DNA of 64,000 nucleotides from Citricoccus alkalitolerans (GCF_039528175.1 NZ_BAAALH010000003.1:1-64000); one strand, 5' to 3'. Shown: positions 33,505 through 43,175, counted from the first letter of the stretch. Notes: generated by a model from the letters alone, not told the origin. Translations and numbers: made by a program.

Positions 33505-34803
33505 TTACAGGTGGGCCGTGACGAGCTCCTCCCAGTGGGTGGTGGCTCTGGGGGAGAGCATGGCACGGCGCATCTGCCAGGACGGGGGTTCCCCGAGGCC
33601 TCCGTATCCCAGCCCGATACTCCCGACTCCGAAGCGGGCTGTCACGGCGTCCAGAGTGGGGCCGAGGTTGCGGCCCTCACCGGGCGGGCCGAGGCCGGGC
33701 AGGGTCTCGGCCTGGCCGGCGGGGCGCAAATCGGTGAGTACGACGCCGGCCCGCACGTACCGGGTGCCCGGGCGGATCAGCTCGGCCAGGCCTAAGGATC
33801 CGCGTGCGATCGTCACCGGCTCGGCTGTCGGCACCGGCAGTACGGCACTGATCTGAGGGGAATGGGGCTCCTGGTCCGTGGCGAACGGTGACGTTGAAGC
33901 CCAGGCCGTGAGCACCCGGGCCTCTTGCCCGGCGTTGCGCAGTCGGGAGGCGAGCTGCTGGGCGTAGATGGACAGGACCTGGCGCATGGCCGGGGTGGTG
34001 GTGACCGGTTCGGAGAAACTGCGGGAGTAGATCAGCTGGTCCTTGTACTGGCGGGGTTCCTCCTTGAGGGGGATGCAGGGGGTGCCGCGCAGCTCGCGCA
34101 CGGTGCGCTCCACGACCACCGAGAACCGCCGCCGCATCTGCCCGGGGTCCTGGGCGGCGAGGTCCGCGGCGGTATGGATATTCAGATTCGCCAGGCGCCG
34201 GCCTAGGCGCCCGGCGACGCCCCACAGGTCCATGACGGGGATGCTGGCCAGAATGGTGTCCCGTTGGGTGGGGGAGTAGGCCCCGAAGTGGCACACCCCG
34301 ACCTGAGACAGGGGTCGGGAGCGTTTCACCCCGATCAGGGCGACCTTCGCCAACGTCTTGGTGGGAGCGATGCCCACACGCACCGGAACCCCGGTGCAGC
34401 GGGCCACGTCCTGACGGATGCGTCGGCCGGCCTGGATCAACTCTTCAACGGTGCCGCGCAGGCTGATGAAGGACTCGTCAATGCTGTAGACCTCTTGCCA
34501 GGCGGCGTGCCGGCCGATGACCTCCATGACCCGGGCCGAAATGCTGCCGTACAGCTCGTAGTTGGAGGATCGCGCCACGATGCCCTGGGCAGCGGCGATG
34601 GGCTCGAGTTTGAACCACGGGATCCCCATCGGGATCCCCAGCGTCTTGGCTTCTTGGGACATGGCGACGACGCAGCCGTCGTTGTTGGACAGCACCACTA
34701 TTGGGCGGTTCTCCAGGCTGGGGTCGAAGACCCGCTCGCACGAGGCGTAGAAGCTCTGGCAGTCCACCAGGGCGATCATGGCCTCACGAGGCGCGGGAGA
34801 CAT
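33505..34803 (-). CDS. umuC: Y-family translesion DNA polymerase, UmuC-like
   Basis: 432 residues. Motifs: LVDCQSFYASCERVFDP (first metal Asp and steric-gate region), NNDGCVVAMSQEAK, VYSIDESFISL (catalytic DE), VRVGIAPTKTLAKVA, a helix-hairpin-helix thumb (DLWGVAGRLGRRLANLNIHT), and a C-terminal little finger domain. Polymerase V-type bypass synthesis after DNA damage. It overlaps umuD by 20 bp, so it follows the LexA-controlled promoter. Confidence 0.92.
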   Translation of the reverse strand: MSPAPREAMIALVDCQSFYASCERVFDPSLENRPIVVLSNNDGCVVAMSQEAKTLGIPMGIPWFKLEPIAAAQGIVARSSNYELYGSISARVMEVIGRHAAWQEVYSIDESFISLRGTVEELIQAGRRIRQDVARCTGVPVRVGIAPTKTLAKVALIGVKRSRPLSQVGVCHFGAYSPTQRDTILASIPVMDLWGVAGRLGRRLANLNIHTAADLAAQDPGQMRRRFSVVVERTVRELRGTPCIPLKEEPRQYKDQLIYSRSFSEPVTTTPAMRQVLSIYAQQLASRLRNAGQEARVLTAWASTSPFATDQEPHSPQISAVLPVPTAEPVTIARGSLGLAELIRPGTRYVRAGVVLTDLRPAGQAETLPGLGPPGEGRNLGPTLDAVTARFGVGSIGLGYGGLGEPPSWQMRRAMLSPRATTHWEELVTAHL

Positions 34804-35230
34804 GATGCAGTGCCACCGTGACCACGCCCCAGACCCGCAGGTCCGAGAGGGAAGGGACGGCGATGTCGGGATAGGCGGGGTTCTCCGAGGAGAGCACCAC
34901 GCGGCCGTCGGTGCCGATGCTGAGTCGTTTCACGGTCAGCTCGCCGTCGAGTACGGCGATCACCACGTGGCCGTGCTGGGGGCGGATCGAGCGATCGACC
35001 ACGAGTTCGTCGCCGTCCCAGATCCCGGCACCGGTCATCGAGTGTCCCCGAGCCCGCACCAGGTACGTCGAGGCCCGGTTGGGCATCAGGTGCTCGGTCA
35101 GGTCGATCTCGGCGGTGGTGTAGTCCTGGGACGGCGAGGGGAAGCCGGCCATGACCACGCCGTCCTCGACGCGCGTCCGGAGTTGGTCGTCTAGCCCCTC
35201 AGCCAGGGCCCGGACCTTGGTAGCCAGCAA
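34784..35230 (-). CDS. umuD: UmuD-like S24 peptidase
   Basis: 148 residues with a TTG start (35230) shortly after GGAG. Probable autocleavage site A28-G29 (VVMAGFPSP), catalytic Ser64 in ARGHSMTGAGI and Lys101 in GELTVKRLS, the UmuD/LexA dyad. RecA-induced self-cleavage yields UmuD' that activates UmuC. The start is the only fitting initiator before the cleavage site. Preceded by a LexA box. Confidence 0.9.
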   Translation of the reverse strand: MLATKVRALAEGLDDQLRTRVEDGVVMAGFPSPSQDYTTAEIDLTEHLMPNRASTYLVRARGHSMTGAGIWDGDELVVDRSIRPQHGHVVIAVLDGELTVKRLSIGTDGRVVLSSENPAYPDIAVPSLSDLRVWGVVTVALHHVSRAS

Positions 35231-35247
35231 CTCTCCACCCCAATGAA

Positions 35248-35263
35248 TCGAAACTATGTTCGA
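35248..35263. promoter_or_regulatory. LexA (SOS) box
   Basis: TCGAAACTATGTTCGA on the + strand, read as TCGAACATAGTTTCGA toward umuD; one mismatch to the actinobacterial LexA consensus TCGAAC-N4-GTTCGA. It lies 18 bp upstream of the umuD start, where a repressor would block transcription. Confidence 0.85.
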
Positions 35264-35376
35264 TTGGCAATCGTACAGGTGATAACTGACGGTCGCCGAC
35301 GGCCCGGCGAATCCCTGTTTCGGTTCCTCATGGCCGCTGTCAGGACCTATATCGGTGACAGTGCAGGTATCCGGTT

Positions 35377-36075
35377 TCAGGTGGACGGTGCAGACTCGAA
35401 CGAGGGCCGCTTGCGAGGGGCGGTTTTCCAGCCCGGCACCTGGCGGTCAAGCCAGAATGCGCGTTTGGGATCGAGCGTGCCGGCTCGGTCACGGTCGTGT
35501 TGTCCCTCGATCCACGAGGCCAGCACGGTTTCCTCAGGACTCGAGCTCTTGCTGCGGCGCGGCAGACGCCCATGCGCCTCGTGGAAGCGCAACACCTCGA
35601 CGAGTTTCAGTCGCCATGCGGCCTCGGCGGCCAGAGCCCGGTCATCGATACGCCAGGACGGCAGCGTCTGATCCAGCCGTCGGGCCCGGTGCGCGGCCAG
35701 ACGGCCGAGGCGCTCCTCAGAGCGTTGCATCGTCAGCCAATGCGCCAACGCCCACTCATCCCCCACGTCACGGTTCGTGTCGTGCTCGCTGGCATGAGGC
35801 CGGCGCTGATGTGCCACCAAGAATCTCTGTAGTTCCTCCAATCGGGCCCGCCAGCGCCGATCCGGATCCGGTAAATACGCTGGTCGTGGTCGGGGCCGAT
35901 CATGTAAGAACAACCGGGCAGGAGCGGGACCGCCGCGCAACGCCTCACCCCGCTGGCGGATGTAATTCCGAACGTACTTGGGATCGGCCTCATTGAGCCG
36001 GGCGATCACGGCGATCGGCACGCCAGCATCGGCCATCATCACCCACTCCGGGTGAGCCCGCCTGACCTGACCCAT
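35377..36075 (-). CDS. Helicase-associated-domain protein
   Basis: 232 residues from ATG 36075. Contains two to three copies of the helicase-associated (HA) repeat: WRARLEELQRFLVAHQRRPHAS...LAHWLTMQRS and WRLKLVEVLRFHEAHGRLPRRS...LASWIEGQHD, preceded by an HTH-like DAGVPIAVIARLNEADPKYV. HA repeats are DNA-binding modules found at the ends of some actinobacterial helicases; here no helicase domain is attached. Function unknown. Confidence 0.75.
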   Translation of the reverse strand: MGQVRRAHPEWVMMADAGVPIAVIARLNEADPKYVRNYIRQRGEALRGGPAPARLFLHDRPRPRPAYLPDPDRRWRARLEELQRFLVAHQRRPHASEHDTNRDVGDEWALAHWLTMQRSEERLGRLAAHRARRLDQTLPSWRIDDRALAAEAAWRLKLVEVLRFHEAHGRLPRRSKSSSPEETVLASWIEGQHDRDRAGTLDPKRAFWLDRQVPGWKTAPRKRPSFESAPST

Positions 36076-36491
36076 GGACACGAGCCTAAACGTCAGAGCC
36101 TGTCGCAAGGTCGTGATCGGCCGGGTCCTGTGGACAACAAGGGCGGCCGCAAGCGGCCGACGGTTTCCTGGTCCGCCGGGACGGCATCGGACCAGGTACC
36201 GGCCCTGGCGGGCCGGCTTCTTCTTCGTTTTTTGCTGCTGTCCTTCGGATTATGTGCCCCGGCTCCACCGGCACAAGCCCCTCCGCTAGCGCTACGGGGC
36301 CGGCTCCTGAAGAAACCTTGGCTCGGCGCTCCCTCGTTCCTCGGTCGCTTGTTTCCTTCCCAAGCTTTCTTCTTCCGCCGCCCTGCGGGTTGCTGCCGGC
36401 TCCGTCCGGGGCAGCTCACTGCGTTTCGCCAGCAGGCAAAAAACAACGGGGGAGAGGGCCAACCTACCCCCGACGGTGAGAGGAACCCCAG
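36076..36491. other. Gene-free leader with a terminator-like hairpin
   Basis: 416 bp without a supported ORF, upstream of the 88-residue protein and nrdH-like gene. It has a hairpin with T-run at 36199-36233 on the + strand and then a C/T-rich stretch (36300-36440). It may be a long regulated leader. Confidence 0.45.
36199..36233 (+). terminator. Terminator-like hairpin in a leader region
   Basis: CCGGCCC-TGGC-GGGCCGG (36199-36216) followed by a T-rich tract ending in GTTTTTT. No + strand gene ends here; the next one begins at 36492. It could be an attenuator or the end of a small RNA. Confidence 0.55.
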
Positions 36492-36758
36492 ATGAGTCAC
36501 CACGCGATCTACGACAGCATGCAAGACAACTGTGCCGACATCCTGACCCCGGTGTGCCCGTTCTGTGGGCAGCAGGGATGGATCACCGTCCCCCAGGCCG
36601 GGGCCGACGCCCTGATGAAAGGCCACCCTGTGCAGGACGCACTGCCCGAGCTCGATCACCGACTGCGGGAGCAGATCACCAGCGGCATCCACCCGCGCTG
36701 CTTCCCCGGCGCCGAGTTCGGCGACGGCATCGACCCCGACCTCATCCACAGCCACTGA
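36492..36758 (+). CDS. Small CPxC-containing hypothetical protein
   Basis: 88 residues, GAGAGG ahead of ATG 36492. One CPFC pair (LTPVCPFCGQQGW) and a later single Cys (HPRCFPGAEFG) could bind a metal. Similar short proteins with CxxC and HPRC-type ends are found on actinobacterial plasmids. It precedes the redoxin gene by 31 bp and is probably in the same operon. Confidence 0.6.
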   Translation: MSHHAIYDSMQDNCADILTPVCPFCGQQGWITVPQAGADALMKGHPVQDALPELDHRLREQITSGIHPRCFPGAEFGDGIDPDLIHSH

Positions 36759-36789
36759 CCACGACAGTTCCATCCGAGAGGACCAGACC

Positions 36790-37050
36790 ATGATCACCGT
36801 GACCGTCTATAGCAAGCCGGCCTGCGCGCAGTGCAACGCCACCTACAGGGCCCTGGAGAAGAAGGGCGTCGCCTGCGAGACCGTGGACCTGTCCCAAGAC
36901 CCCGAAGCACTGCAGCGGGTGCGGGACCTGGGCTACATGCAGGCCCCCGTGATCATCACAGAGACCGGCGATCACTGGTCCGGATTCCGCCCCGACAAGA
37001 TCGAAGAGCTGGCCCAGCAGCTGGCCTGCGTGCAGACCAGGCCGGCATGA
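36790..37050 (+). CDS. nrdH: NrdH-type glutaredoxin-like protein
   Basis: 86 residues. Redox pair C12-A-Q-C15 in VYSKPACAQCNATYRALEKKG, followed by the NrdH/glutaredoxin features QAPVIIT and the WSGFRPDKI segment characteristic of NrdH. NrdH reduces class Ib ribonucleotide reductase with electrons from thioredoxin reductase; no nrdIEF genes are in the window, so it may serve host enzymes or another thiol role. Confidence 0.88.
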   Translation: MITVTVYSKPACAQCNATYRALEKKGVACETVDLSQDPEALQRVRDLGYMQAPVIITETGDHWSGFRPDKIEELAQQLACVQTRPA

Positions 37051-37324
37051 AGGGCGATGTCTGCGCCCACCCCCTGATGCCATGGATCGTCTGGACGGGG
37101 CTGAATCGAGGGCCGGCACTCCGGCCGCGTCCAGCAGGGCATTCGTGTTGGCGCACACCCCCAGCACCGTCTTGCGTTGGCACGATACGCCGCAGCCCTG
37201 AACCTGGCAGGCGGCCCGCCGCTCTCCACCCCAGGGCCGGACGGGACCCCATGGCCGGCACCGCGGCCCCGTGGTGCCCAGACGTCGACAATGGGCCTGG
37301 CTGAGAGGCCCGTGATGTCCGACC

Positions 37325-38155
37325 TCAAGGTATCTCGACCACCATTGAAGTGGCGACGTCCCGGAGCTCGGCGTATTCTTCCGTCTCGAGCAGCGCACGT
37401 ACGGCCTCCTCGCCCTCTCGACCAGTGATTTGCTCAGCCTCAGCTTGACCGGTGTAGCCCAGGAACGAGTTGCCCGCCTCCTGCTCATAACCCTCGACAC
37501 GCGGAGTGGTAAAGACCCAGGAGTCCCAAAGGTCGTCGCCTGTGGCGCCGCGCGGGTCGCCCCCTTCCGCCACGCTCACCCATAGTTCATACTCGCCGGG
37601 ACTGCCTGGCGTGTCATAGGAGTGGACCAGCGCTGCTCGGTACCAAACCTCCCCATACAGCTCGGACTGGGGAACCTCCGGCATGTGCTTCGCGTCGAGC
37701 ACTTCAATAAGCTCCGGCCATGGACGGCCATGCTTTATGGATGCATTACCGGTCTCGACATCGAAACCAATGGTTTGGGCTGCATTCTGGAATCCCACAT
37801 ACTCGTAAGGTTGACCCGGATAGTCCGTCTCGTCGGGACTCTCGACTTCCCAGAACTCTCCCGGGGCGACTGTCCACCCTGCAGGCAGCGTCCAGGTAAA
37901 CATGCCGTCCTTGGTGGAGTACTGGCGTACTTCTTCGGTCGTTGGCTCTTTGGGCGGTGCGGTGGGGCCCGGTGATTCCGTTGTTGGTTCGGCGGGGGGT
38001 TGCGCAACCGCATCCGGCGTGCCCGTATCCGGGCTGGTAACCCCTCCCTCGGTGCCCACGCTTTCGTTGCCTGGGTCGGTGCAGGCTGTGAGTGTCAGGG
38101 CTGCGGCTAGCCCGATGCCGAGTGCTGCAGACCAGCGCCATTTTGCGAGGGCCAT
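37325..38155 (-). CDS. Lipoprotein of unknown function
   Basis: 276 residues from ATG 38155 (ATG 38194 is also in frame). Signal peptide WSAALGIGLAAALTLTAC with the lipobox LTAC, then a Pro/Thr/Glu linker and a folded domain beginning YSTKDGMFTWTLPAGWTVAPG, typical of surface lipoproteins of actinobacteria. No enzyme motif. It stands alone between the redoxin gene and the restriction enzyme gene on the opposite strand. Confidence 0.7.
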   Translation of the reverse strand: MALAKWRWSAALGIGLAAALTLTACTDPGNESVGTEGGVTSPDTGTPDAVAQPPAEPTTESPGPTAPPKEPTTEEVRQYSTKDGMFTWTLPAGWTVAPGEFWEVESPDETDYPGQPYEYVGFQNAAQTIGFDVETGNASIKHGRPWPELIEVLDAKHMPEVPQSELYGEVWYRAALVHSYDTPGSPGEYELWVSVAEGGDPRGATGDDLWDSWVFTTPRVEGYEQEAGNSFLGYTGQAEAEQITGREGEEAVRALLETEEYAELRDVATSMVVEIP

Positions 38156-38314
38156 GATGGGGTCATTGTGTTGCATGTCTAATTGCACCACCACGAGGGA
38201 CTCTGAGAAAGATCCCGGCGTTCTTCGATCCCATCCTGCGGCTCATGGATCCCCGCGTCCGTGGTGGTCGGCGGAGCGGGCCTGCCGCTGCACGAAACGG
38301 CCTTCTTGCTAGAC

Positions 38315-38320
38315 GATAAT
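38315..38320 (+). promoter_or_regulatory. Candidate -10 box of the Type ISP gene
   Basis: GATAAT lies eight bases before the ATG at 38328; no ribosome site is present. This spacing fits a leaderless mRNA starting at or next to that ATG, a common mode in actinobacteria. A -35 element is not clear. Confidence 0.4.
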
Positions 38321-38327
38321 GGCTTGC

Positions 38328-41300
38328 ATGATTACCGCGCCTTCACCCATGGACCTCCTGGACCGCATGTACTACGCCGAAGGCTCGGAAGCGGAAAAGG
38401 GCTCCAGATTCGAACGGTTCATCCAGGCCTTCCTCCAGACGGACCCGACCTGGGCCGAGCAGTTCTCCGACGTCTGGCTCTGGGAAGATTGGCCCGGCAA
38501 TACCGGCCACGACATCGGCATTGACCTGGTCGCCCAACGCCGCGACGGGGGGCTGGTGGCCATCCAATGCAAGTTCTACTCCCCCGAGCGGCATATCTCC
38601 AAGGGAGACATCGACTCATTCCTGGCGGCTTCCGGCCGGACGGGATTCACCGAGCGCATCATCGTCTCGACCTCAACCAAGTGGGGACCCAACGCCGAAG
38701 AGGCCATCCGGGATCAGGCGGTCCCGGTGCGCCGTCTGGGGCTGCCCGATTTGGAGCAGTCCCGCGTCGACTGGACCTACTTCGACCCGCAGACCCCTAC
38801 CGCGCTCAGTCTCACCGAGCAGGACGATCTCCGTCCCTACCAGCGCACCGCGATCGACACGGTGCGGGCTGGGTTCCGGGAGCATGACCGCGGCCGGATG
38901 ATCATGGCTTGCGGCACCGGAAAGACCTTCACCTCGCTGCGTCTGGCCGAAGAGGAGGTCGGGGCCGCCGGGAGCGTGCTGTTCCTAGTTCCCTCGATCG
39001 CCCTGTTGTCCCAGGCTCTGCGCGAGTGGTCCAACCAGACCCGTCTGGGAATGACCGCGATGGCCGTGTGCTCCGATGCCAAGGCCTCCAAGGCCCGGCG
39101 TCGCACCGAGGACAGCCCGGAGATCTCCGTGGTGGACCTGGCGCTGCCAGCCACCACAGAGCCCCGCATCCTGGCCCAACGGATGAAGCATGCCCGGGCC
39201 AATGGCGAGGGCATGCGGGTGGTGTTCGCCACCTACCAGTCCATCGACGTCGTCGCCCAGGCCCAACAGATCGCCGGGCTCGAACCGTTCGACCTCGTCA
39301 TCTGCGACGAAGCCCACCGCACCACTGGCGTCACCGAACTCGCCAACGACGAATCGGCTTTCGTCCGGGTCCATGACGGGCACTACCTCAAGGCTTCCAA
39401 GCGCCTGTATATGACGGCCACCCCGCGGATCTATGACGACGCCTCCAAAGCCAAGGCCGGTAAGGCCCAGGCCGTGTTGGCGTCGATGGATGATGAGGAC
39501 ACCTACGGCCCGGAGATGTACCGCCTCGGTTTCGGTGATGCCGTGAACATGGGAATGCTGACCGACTACAAGGTCCTGATCCTCACCGTCAATCGAGAAT
39601 CCGTGAACGAGGCCCTACAGACGGCGTTCGCCCAGGACGGTGAACTCACCCTCGATGACGCCACCCGTCTGGTGGGCTGCTGGAACGGGCTGGCCAAGCG
39701 GGGGGACTCTGAGCACGCCTTTGCCGCCGATGCTCAGCCGATGCGTAGGGCGGTCGCGTTCACTCGGAGCATCAAGGCCTCCCAGCAGGTCAAGCAGCAG
39801 TTCACCGAGGTCATCGACGCCTACGTCGATGCCGAGCACGACGAGCCGGTGAACGATCTGCTGCGGGTCGAGGTTGAGCACGTCGACGGCACGATGAACG
39901 TGATGGAGCGCAACCGCCACCTGGATTGGCTCCGCGAAACCACCGAGGACAACACCTGCCGAGTCCTGTCCAACGCCCGGTGCCTCTCCGAAGGTGTGGA
40001 CGTCCCGTCCCTGGACGCCGTGATGTTCTTGAACCCGCGCAAGAGCGTCGTCGACGTCGTGCAGTCCGTCGGGCGGGTCATGCGTCTATCGGCGGGCAAG
40101 AAATACGGCTACATCATCCTGCCGGTCGTCGTGGAGGCCGGGGTGGAGGCCGAGGACGCCCTGGATCAGAACAAGAACTTCCAGGTCGTCTGGGAGGTCC
40201 TGCAGGCCCTGCGTGCCCATGACGAGCGTTTCGATGCCATGGTCAACAAGATCGAACTCAACAAGGACCACAACCCCAAGATCGATGTCATCGGCGTCGG
40301 GTTCGATCACAACGACGACGGCACCTCGGCCTCCGTGGAAGGCACCCAGACCAAGCTCGGGCTCCGGCTGTCCCAGATGGACGAGCTACGCGATGCGATC
40401 TACGCACGCATGGTCAAGAAGGTCGGCACCAAGCAGTACTTGGAGCAGTGGGCCCAGGACATCGCCGACATCGCCCGAGCCCACATCGAACGCATCACCC
40501 AGCTCGTCGAGGACCCCGCCACGGACGCCGCCGCACAGTTCGGCGTATTCCTCGAAGCGCTGCGGGGCAACCTGAACGAATCGATCACCCCCGACGGGGC
40601 CATCGAGATGCTGGCCCAGCACATGATCACCAAGCCGGTCTTCGATGCCCTGTTCGCGGACTACGAGTTCACCAAGTCCAACCCGGTCTCCCAGGTCATG
40701 GACCGCATGGTCGCCGCGCTCACCGCAGTGCACGTCGACGCCGAAGCCGCGACGCTCGAAAGGTTCTACGATTCCGTCCGCCTGCGCGCCGCGGACATCG
40801 ACAACGCCGCCGGCAAGCAAAAGATCATCACCCAGCTCTACGAATCGTTCTTCAAGAAGGCCTTCCCCGCGACAGCCGATTCCATGGGCGTGGTCTACAC
40901 CCCGGTGGAGATCGTCGATTTCATCCTGCGCAGTGTCAACGAGATCCTCCGCGAGCAGTTCGGCCGGACCCTGGGCGACGCGGGTGTCCACGTGCTCGAT
41001 CCCTTCACCGGAACCGGTATGTTCATCGTCCGGCTGCTGCAATCCGGCCTCATCAAGCCGGAGGACCTGGCCCGCAAATACGCCTCCGAGCTCCACGCCA
41101 ACGAGATCCTGTTGCTGGCCTACTACATCGCCGCGGTCAACATCGAGACCACCTACCACGACCTCGCCGCCGAACGCGACGGCAAAGATCTCGCCGAGGA
41201 GGGCTACGTGCCCTTCGACGGCATCGTCCTCACCGACACCTTCCAGCTCACCGAGGACGGCGACATCCAGGACGAGGTGGTCTTCCCGACCAACAACTCC

Positions 41301-43175
41301 CGCGCCGAACACCAGAAGGGCCTGGACATCCGCGTCATCGTCGGCAACCCGCCCTACTCCGTCGGCCAGAACTCGGCGAACGACGACAACGCCAACGTCG
41401 ACTACCCGACGCTTGATGCCCGCATTCGCGACACCTACGCCGCTCGGACCGCGGCCACCAACAAGAACAGCCTCTACGACTCCTACATGCGCGCCATACG
41501 CTGGGCTTCCGACCGCCTCGGCGCCGAGGGCGTCATCGGCTTCGTCACCAACGGCGGGTGGATCGAAGGCAACACCGCCGCCGGCGTCCGCAAGACCCTC
41601 GCCGACGAGTTCTCCGAAATCTACGTCTTCAACCTCCGCGGCAACGCCCGAACCGCTGGCGAGAAGCGACGGAAAGAGAAGGGCAACGTCTTCGGTTCTG
41701 GGGGAAGGACGACCATCGCGATCTTCCTCCTCGTCCGGAACCCTGCCCACACCGGCCCCGGCGCGATCCACTACCGCGACATCGGCGACTACCTCACCGC
41801 CAAGGACAAGCTCGCCATCATCGAGGAAGCGGACATCCACCACATCCCCTGGAGCACCATCACCCCAAACGAGCACGGCGACTGGATCAACCAACGCGAC
41901 GAAAAGTACCTCACGTACCCCATCCTCGGCGACCAAAAGTCAACCGCAGTGCGTGTCTTTGCGGAATTCTCGCGAGGACTGGAGACCAACCGGGACTTCT
42001 GGGTGTACAACTCGTCCCGCATAGCACTGGATGAGAATCTCAGCCGATTTATCTCTACCTACAAGAACGAGCAGACTCGGTTCCAGGCGCATAAGGAAGC
42101 CACTCACCTGGACCGTGCTAAGGGAACAGACACCGGCGGAGTCGTGACCACCGACGAAACCCAGATCAAGTGGAACCGTTCATTGCGCGACCGACTGGCA
42201 AAGGGAAAGTCACTCGAACGTCAATCCGGACGCACCACCCTCGCGCTATACCGGCCTTTCTTCCGCCAGCACATCGACCACTCAGACGGCCTTGTCTACC
42301 TGCCCGCGGTTGCCCGCCGGTACTTCCCAACCGCTGCGCACGAGAACTTCGGGTTCTATCTTGTGGGCCCGGGGTCAGCAGTTCCTTTCACCGCAGTTGC
42401 AACTCGGCTTGTGCCAGATCTGCACGTCACAGGCGCTGGTTCCGGTGGCAACTTCTTTCCGCGCTACACCTGGGTCCCGGTCGAGGAAGGCGCTTTGGAA
42501 ATCGGCGAAGATGTCCTCGATGGATACCTCCGCGTTGACAACATCACCGACGCCTTCCTGGCGCACATGCGCAGCCTCTACGGTCCGGCCGTCACCAAGG
42601 ACGATGTCTTCTATTTCGTCTACGGGCTGCTGCATGCACCGGAGTATCGCCAGCGCTACAAAGGTGAGCTCAAGCAGATGCTCCCCCGCATCCCCAACGT
42701 CTCGGACAGCGCGTTTCATGCTCTCACGGCCGCTGGCCGGGAGCTTGCCAGCCTGCACATGGACTACGAGGACGTCGAACAGTTCCCTCTTCGAGCCGAG
42801 GGCGGCGACCAGCTTTCTTTCGGGGATGAGGACAGCATCTACCACGTCGATAAGATGCGCTTCCCAACCGGCCACAAGGCTGCAGACACCCCCTCGCGGA
42901 TCATCCTCAACCCGAACATCACCGTTGACGGCATCCCGGAAGCGGCCTACCGGTATCAGCTCGGATCCCGCTCGGCGATCGAATGGGTCATGCGCCAGTA
43001 CCAAGTCTCCACCGACAAAGCCTCGGGGATCGTCAACGACCCCAATCAATGGGGTACCGAACATGGAAACCCTCGGTTCGTCCTCGATCTTCTGGAGAAA
43101 GTCGTGGCCGTATCTGTGAGGACCACGGAAATTATGGAGAGCCTTCCACCGTTGTCGTCCGAGGGAGGAAAGTAA
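38328..43175 (+). CDS. Type ISP restriction-modification enzyme (single polypeptide)
   Basis: 1615 residues from ATG 38328 (ATG 38319 overlaps the -10 box). Domains in order: Mrr-like nuclease with GHDIGIDL...AIQCKFY (D66, Q80-x-K82); SF2 translocase with CGTGKT (about 194-199), DEAH (about 326) and SVGRVMRLSAG; a helical coupler; N6-adenine methyltransferase with LDPFTGTGMFI (about 889) and NPPY (about 1006); and a C-terminal target-recognition domain. This is the LlaGI/LlaBIII plan, and the length matches. It methylates one strand of an asymmetric site and cuts after two enzymes converge. All catalytic motifs seem intact. Confidence 0.92.
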   Translation: MITAPSPMDLLDRMYYAEGSEAEKGSRFERFIQAFLQTDPTWAEQFSDVWLWEDWPGNTGHDIGIDLVAQRRDGGLVAIQCKFYSPERHISKGDIDSFLAASGRTGFTERIIVSTSTKWGPNAEEAIRDQAVPVRRLGLPDLEQSRVDWTYFDPQTPTALSLTEQDDLRPYQRTAIDTVRAGFREHDRGRMIMACGTGKTFTSLRLAEEEVGAAGSVLFLVPSIALLSQALREWSNQTRLGMTAMAVCSDAKASKARRRTEDSPEISVVDLALPATTEPRILAQRMKHARANGEGMRVVFATYQSIDVVAQAQQIAGLEPFDLVICDEAHRTTGVTELANDESAFVRVHDGHYLKASKRLYMTATPRIYDDASKAKAGKAQAVLASMDDEDTYGPEMYRLGFGDAVNMGMLTDYKVLILTVNRESVNEALQTAFAQDGELTLDDATRLVGCWNGLAKRGDSEHAFAADAQPMRRAVAFTRSIKASQQVKQQFTEVIDAYVDAEHDEPVNDLLRVEVEHVDGTMNVMERNRHLDWLRETTEDNTCRVLSNARCLSEGVDVPSLDAVMFLNPRKSVVDVVQSVGRVMRLSAGKKYGYIILPVVVEAGVEAEDALDQNKNFQVVWEVLQALRAHDERFDAMVNKIELNKDHNPKIDVIGVGFDHNDDGTSASVEGTQTKLGLRLSQMDELRDAIYARMVKKVGTKQYLEQWAQDIADIARAHIERITQLVEDPATDAAAQFGVFLEALRGNLNESITPDGAIEMLAQHMITKPVFDALFADYEFTKSNPVSQVMDRMVAALTAVHVDAEAATLERFYDSVRLRAADIDNAAGKQKIITQLYESFFKKAFPATADSMGVVYTPVEIVDFILRSVNEILREQFGRTLGDAGVHVLDPFTGTGMFIVRLLQSGLIKPEDLARKYASELHANEILLLAYYIAAVNIETTYHDLAAERDGKDLAEEGYVPFDGIVLTDTFQLTEDGDIQDEVVFPTNNSRAEHQKGLDIRVIVGNPPYSVGQNSANDDNANVDYPTLDARIRDTYAARTAATNKNSLYDSYMRAIRWASDRLGAEGVIGFVTNGGWIEGNTAAGVRKTLADEFSEIYVFNLRGNARTAGEKRRKEKGNVFGSGGRTTIAIFLLVRNPAHTGPGAIHYRDIGDYLTAKDKLAIIEEADIHHIPWSTITPNEHGDWINQRDEKYLTYPILGDQKSTAVRVFAEFSRGLETNRDFWVYNSSRIALDENLSRFISTYKNEQTRFQAHKEATHLDRAKGTDTGGVVTTDETQIKWNRSLRDRLAKGKSLERQSGRTTLALYRPFFRQHIDHSDGLVYLPAVARRYFPTAAHENFGFYLVGPGSAVPFTAVATRLVPDLHVTGAGSGGNFFPRYTWVPVEEGALEIGEDVLDGYLRVDNITDAFLAHMRSLYGPAVTKDDVFYFVYGLLHAPEYRQRYKGELKQMLPRIPNVSDSAFHALTAAGRELASLHMDYEDVEQFPLRAEGGDQLSFGDEDSIYHVDKMRFPTGHKAADTPSRIILNPNITVDGIPEAAYRYQLGSRSAIEWVMRQYQVSTDKASGIVNDPNQWGTEHGNPRFVLDLLEKVVAVSVRTTEIMESLPPLSSEGGK

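Noticed and set aside
35355..35996. 213-codon + strand ORF opposite the HA-repeat gene
   Set aside because: The minus strand shows repeated helicase-associated domains; the + frame has no motif.
40386..41936. 516-codon minus-strand ORF
   Set aside because: Lies inside the Type ISP methyltransferase region; composition (Val/Asp/Gly rich) is the usual antisense shadow of a GC-rich gene.
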